A stretch of 64,000 bases of DNA. Origin: Paraburkholderia rhizosphaerae. Its GTDB lineage: Bacteria; Pseudomonadota; Gammaproteobacteria; Burkholderiales; Burkholderiaceae. The DNA lies in assembly GCF_004366595.1 (NCBI RefSeq), contig NZ_SORE01000006.1:248001-312000 (forward strand). Reading direction: 5' to 3'. A program made the translations under genes and the position numbers. Below, in pieces: positions 62,624 to 64,000 of this stretch (its first letter is position 1; the number at the start of each line of letters is the position of its first letter). The notes beneath the pieces were generated by a model. It did no database searches, was not told where the DNA came from, and saw nothing but the letters and a program-made list of their open reading frames with translations.

Positions 62624-62880
62624 GAGCCGCGGGCGAGCAGTCGCTGCGGTGCCTCGTAGACAAGTGGTTGGCGCCGGTGCCGACAAGGCCGGTGCGGGTC
62701 ACGGAGTTCAGCCGCACGCGTAGCGATGGCACACGTTATGTTCGCGTCGAAACGCTGTCAGCCGATGGGTTGCGTGCGCTCTTCTTCTTCAGGCATGACG
62801 ACGGCTGCTGGTGTGTGTTTCCACCGACGGTCGACAAGCCAAGGCGCTTGCACGAGCGATTCGCCGCCGAAGCGGCATAG
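62620..62880 (+). CDS. Small hypothetical protein, coupled gene 2
   Basis: The GTG at 62620 overlaps the preceding stop and gives 86 residues. 'CLVDKWLAPVPTRPVRVTEFSRTRSDGTRYVRVETLSADGLRALFFFRHDDGCWCVFPP' reads like a compact beta-rich domain. There is no signal peptide. It ends 12 bp from the convergent EamA gene. The composition is coding-like, but no family could be named. Confidence 0.6.
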   Translation: MRAAGEQSLRCLVDKWLAPVPTRPVRVTEFSRTRSDGTRYVRVETLSADGLRALFFFRHDDGCWCVFPPTVDKPRRLHERFAAEAA

Positions 62881-62892
62881 CGGGTTGCGTGT

Positions 62893-63906
62893 TCAGGACG
62901 CGCGCTCGCAACCGGGCGACACGGACTGTCTGCGGCTATTCCATATTGGCAGCAGCTGACAGACGATCAGCCCGATCAACATCAGGCCGCAGCCGAACAT
63001 CGCGCGCGCGCTCAGCGTTTCGCCGAGTACGATCCAGCCGGCAAACGCGGCGAATACGCCTTCCATGCTGAAGATCACGGCTGCGTGCGCGGGTGCCGCA
63101 TCCTTCTGAGCGACCACCTGAATCGTGTACCCGATGCCGACCGACAGCGCGCCGCCATACAGAATGGTCGGTGCGGCGCGCACGATATCGTCGACCCGGA
63201 TGGGCTCAAACGCGAGCGCGATTGCGCTGCAGATCACGCCGCACGCGACAAATTGCGCCAACGCGAGCGCGAGCGGATCGTGCCGGCGCGCGAATCGGCC
63301 GACCAGCACGACTTGCACGGAGATCAGCAGCGCGCCGGCCAGTTGATACCAGTCGCCGTATAACATCGAGAAGTGCTCGTCGACGCTCAGAAAGTACATG
63401 CCGAGCGCGGCCAGCGCCGCGCCGAGCCAGGTGCCGAGCGCGGTCTGATGACGTAGCACGACGCCCATCAGCGGCACGATCACCACGTATAGCGAACTGA
63501 TAAAGCCCGCGTTCGCGATCTTCGTGTATTGCAAACCGATCTGCTGCAACGAAATTGCGGCGGCGAGCACCAAGCCGAGCAATGCGCCGTCGCGTACTAA
63601 TGCGAAGTGATCCGGCGCAGGTGAACGCGCGCGTAAAGCCTGCGCTCTTGCCGCCATCCGCGGCCGCATGCACGCGAGCAAAAGCAGCACGACACCGGCG
63701 CCGAGCAGAAAGCGCAAGCCCGTAAACAGAAACGGCCCGATTGCATCGAGGCTCAGGCGCTGCGCGACGAATGCGGAGCCCCAGATCATCGCGGCAACCA
63801 GCATCAGCAGATTGGCGCGCACGTGTTGTCGAGTCGTGGTTTTCAAGCGGAAGCGGTCTCGTATCGATGCAGCTGCATTCAGCAGAGCGAAGCGGGTAGC
63901 CGACAT
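62893..63906 (-). CDS. EamA/DMT-family transporter
   Basis: The ATG at 63906 gives 337 residues; starts at 63945 or near the first helix are possible. Ten helices in two EamA halves are expected: 'NLLMLVAAMIWGSAFVAQRLSLDAIGPFLFTGLRFLLGAG' in the first, and 'AAPAHAAVIFSMEGVFAAFAGWIVLGETLSARAMFGCGLMLIGLIV' in the second. Members export amino acids or other metabolites across the inner membrane. The substrate is not indicated. The remaining bases to the window end (63907-64000) show no complete gene. Confidence 0.87.
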   Translation of the reverse strand: MSATRFALLNAAASIRDRFRLKTTTRQHVRANLLMLVAAMIWGSAFVAQRLSLDAIGPFLFTGLRFLLGAGVVLLLLACMRPRMAARAQALRARSPAPDHFALVRDGALLGLVLAAAISLQQIGLQYTKIANAGFISSLYVVIVPLMGVVLRHQTALGTWLGAALAALGMYFLSVDEHFSMLYGDWYQLAGALLISVQVVLVGRFARRHDPLALALAQFVACGVICSAIALAFEPIRVDDIVRAAPTILYGGALSVGIGYTIQVVAQKDAAPAHAAVIFSMEGVFAAFAGWIVLGETLSARAMFGCGLMLIGLIVCQLLPIWNSRRQSVSPGCERAS

Positions 63907-64000
63907 GATAACGGAGCGTGCGGGTCTGCCTGCCAAGGTCCGCAAACGTCGGCAAGCGCCCGCAAACGCGACCTGTCTCCCGGAAAATACAGTTCATCTG

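Overview
The window looks like a chromosome segment of a Burkholderiales bacterium, most like Paraburkholderia, Burkholderia or Caballeronia. The evidence is high GC, dense GC-rich coding with long spurious antisense frames, a holin-like membrane gene directly before metF (as downstream of ahcY in that group), and housekeeping proteins of beta-proteobacterial type. No rRNA, tRNA, insertion sequence, prophage, integrase or CRISPR array was recognised. The genus call rests on remembered gene order and protein character, not on a search.

Layout. 1-1.2 kb: end of a membrane gene and metF. 1.4-8.4 kb: a complete DppABCDF-type peptide importer followed by a TraB/GumN protein. 8.5-10.3 kb: a TPR-glycosyltransferase fusion. 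10.5-15.0 kb (minus strand): a translationally coupled 5-oxoprolinase operon pxpB-pxpC-pxpA-DUF969-DUF979, divergent from a MarR-like regulator. 15.7-31.3 kb: mostly housekeeping genes: 5-formyl-THF cyclo-ligase, lytic transglycosylase, NDUFA9-like and MidA/NDUFAF7-like proteins, GST, cca, a FolM-like reductase, folB, a degenerate ECF sigma factor, ttcA, an unusual cytochrome P450, glmU and glmS. 31.4-35.2 kb: a TauE/SafE permease, an orphan receiver protein, a DUF2442 protein and a membrane PAS-GGDEF protein.

35.4-48.1 kb is a catabolic accessory region. It holds a UxaA/GarD-type sugar-acid dehydratase with a divergent FadR-type regulator. Next comes a GntR/UTRA regulator divergent from dctA-tarD-lyase, with a D-tartrate-dehydratase-like enzyme and a perfect 11-bp-arm palindrome on the promoter. 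Then a second FadR-type regulator is divergent from an operon of gamma-glutamyltransferase-like enzyme, MFS carrier and GAF protein, with two copies of one inverted repeat in the intergenic region. 48.2-58.6 kb: a small disordered protein, a DHA2-type efflux pump, and a LysR regulator divergent from a Gsi/Dpp-like ABC importer ending in a second cytoplasmic gamma-glutamyltransferase. 58.9-64 kb: lpxO, wrbA, a COG0523 GTPase under a near-canonical Zur box, two coupled small genes and an EamA transporter.

How it fits together: a recurring theme is gamma-glutamyl and peptide nitrogen use. There are two peptide-type ABC importers, two GGT-like enzymes without signal peptides, and a full 5-oxoprolinase with a putative permease pair. 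A second theme is hydroxylated dicarboxylate or sugar-acid use (UxaA-type dehydratase, DctA, TarD). The best candidates for undescribed biology are the FadR-GGT-MFS-GAF operon with its paired operators, the unknown lyase downstream of tarD, the DUF969/DUF979 pair, and the P450 whose I-helix lacks the usual threonine.
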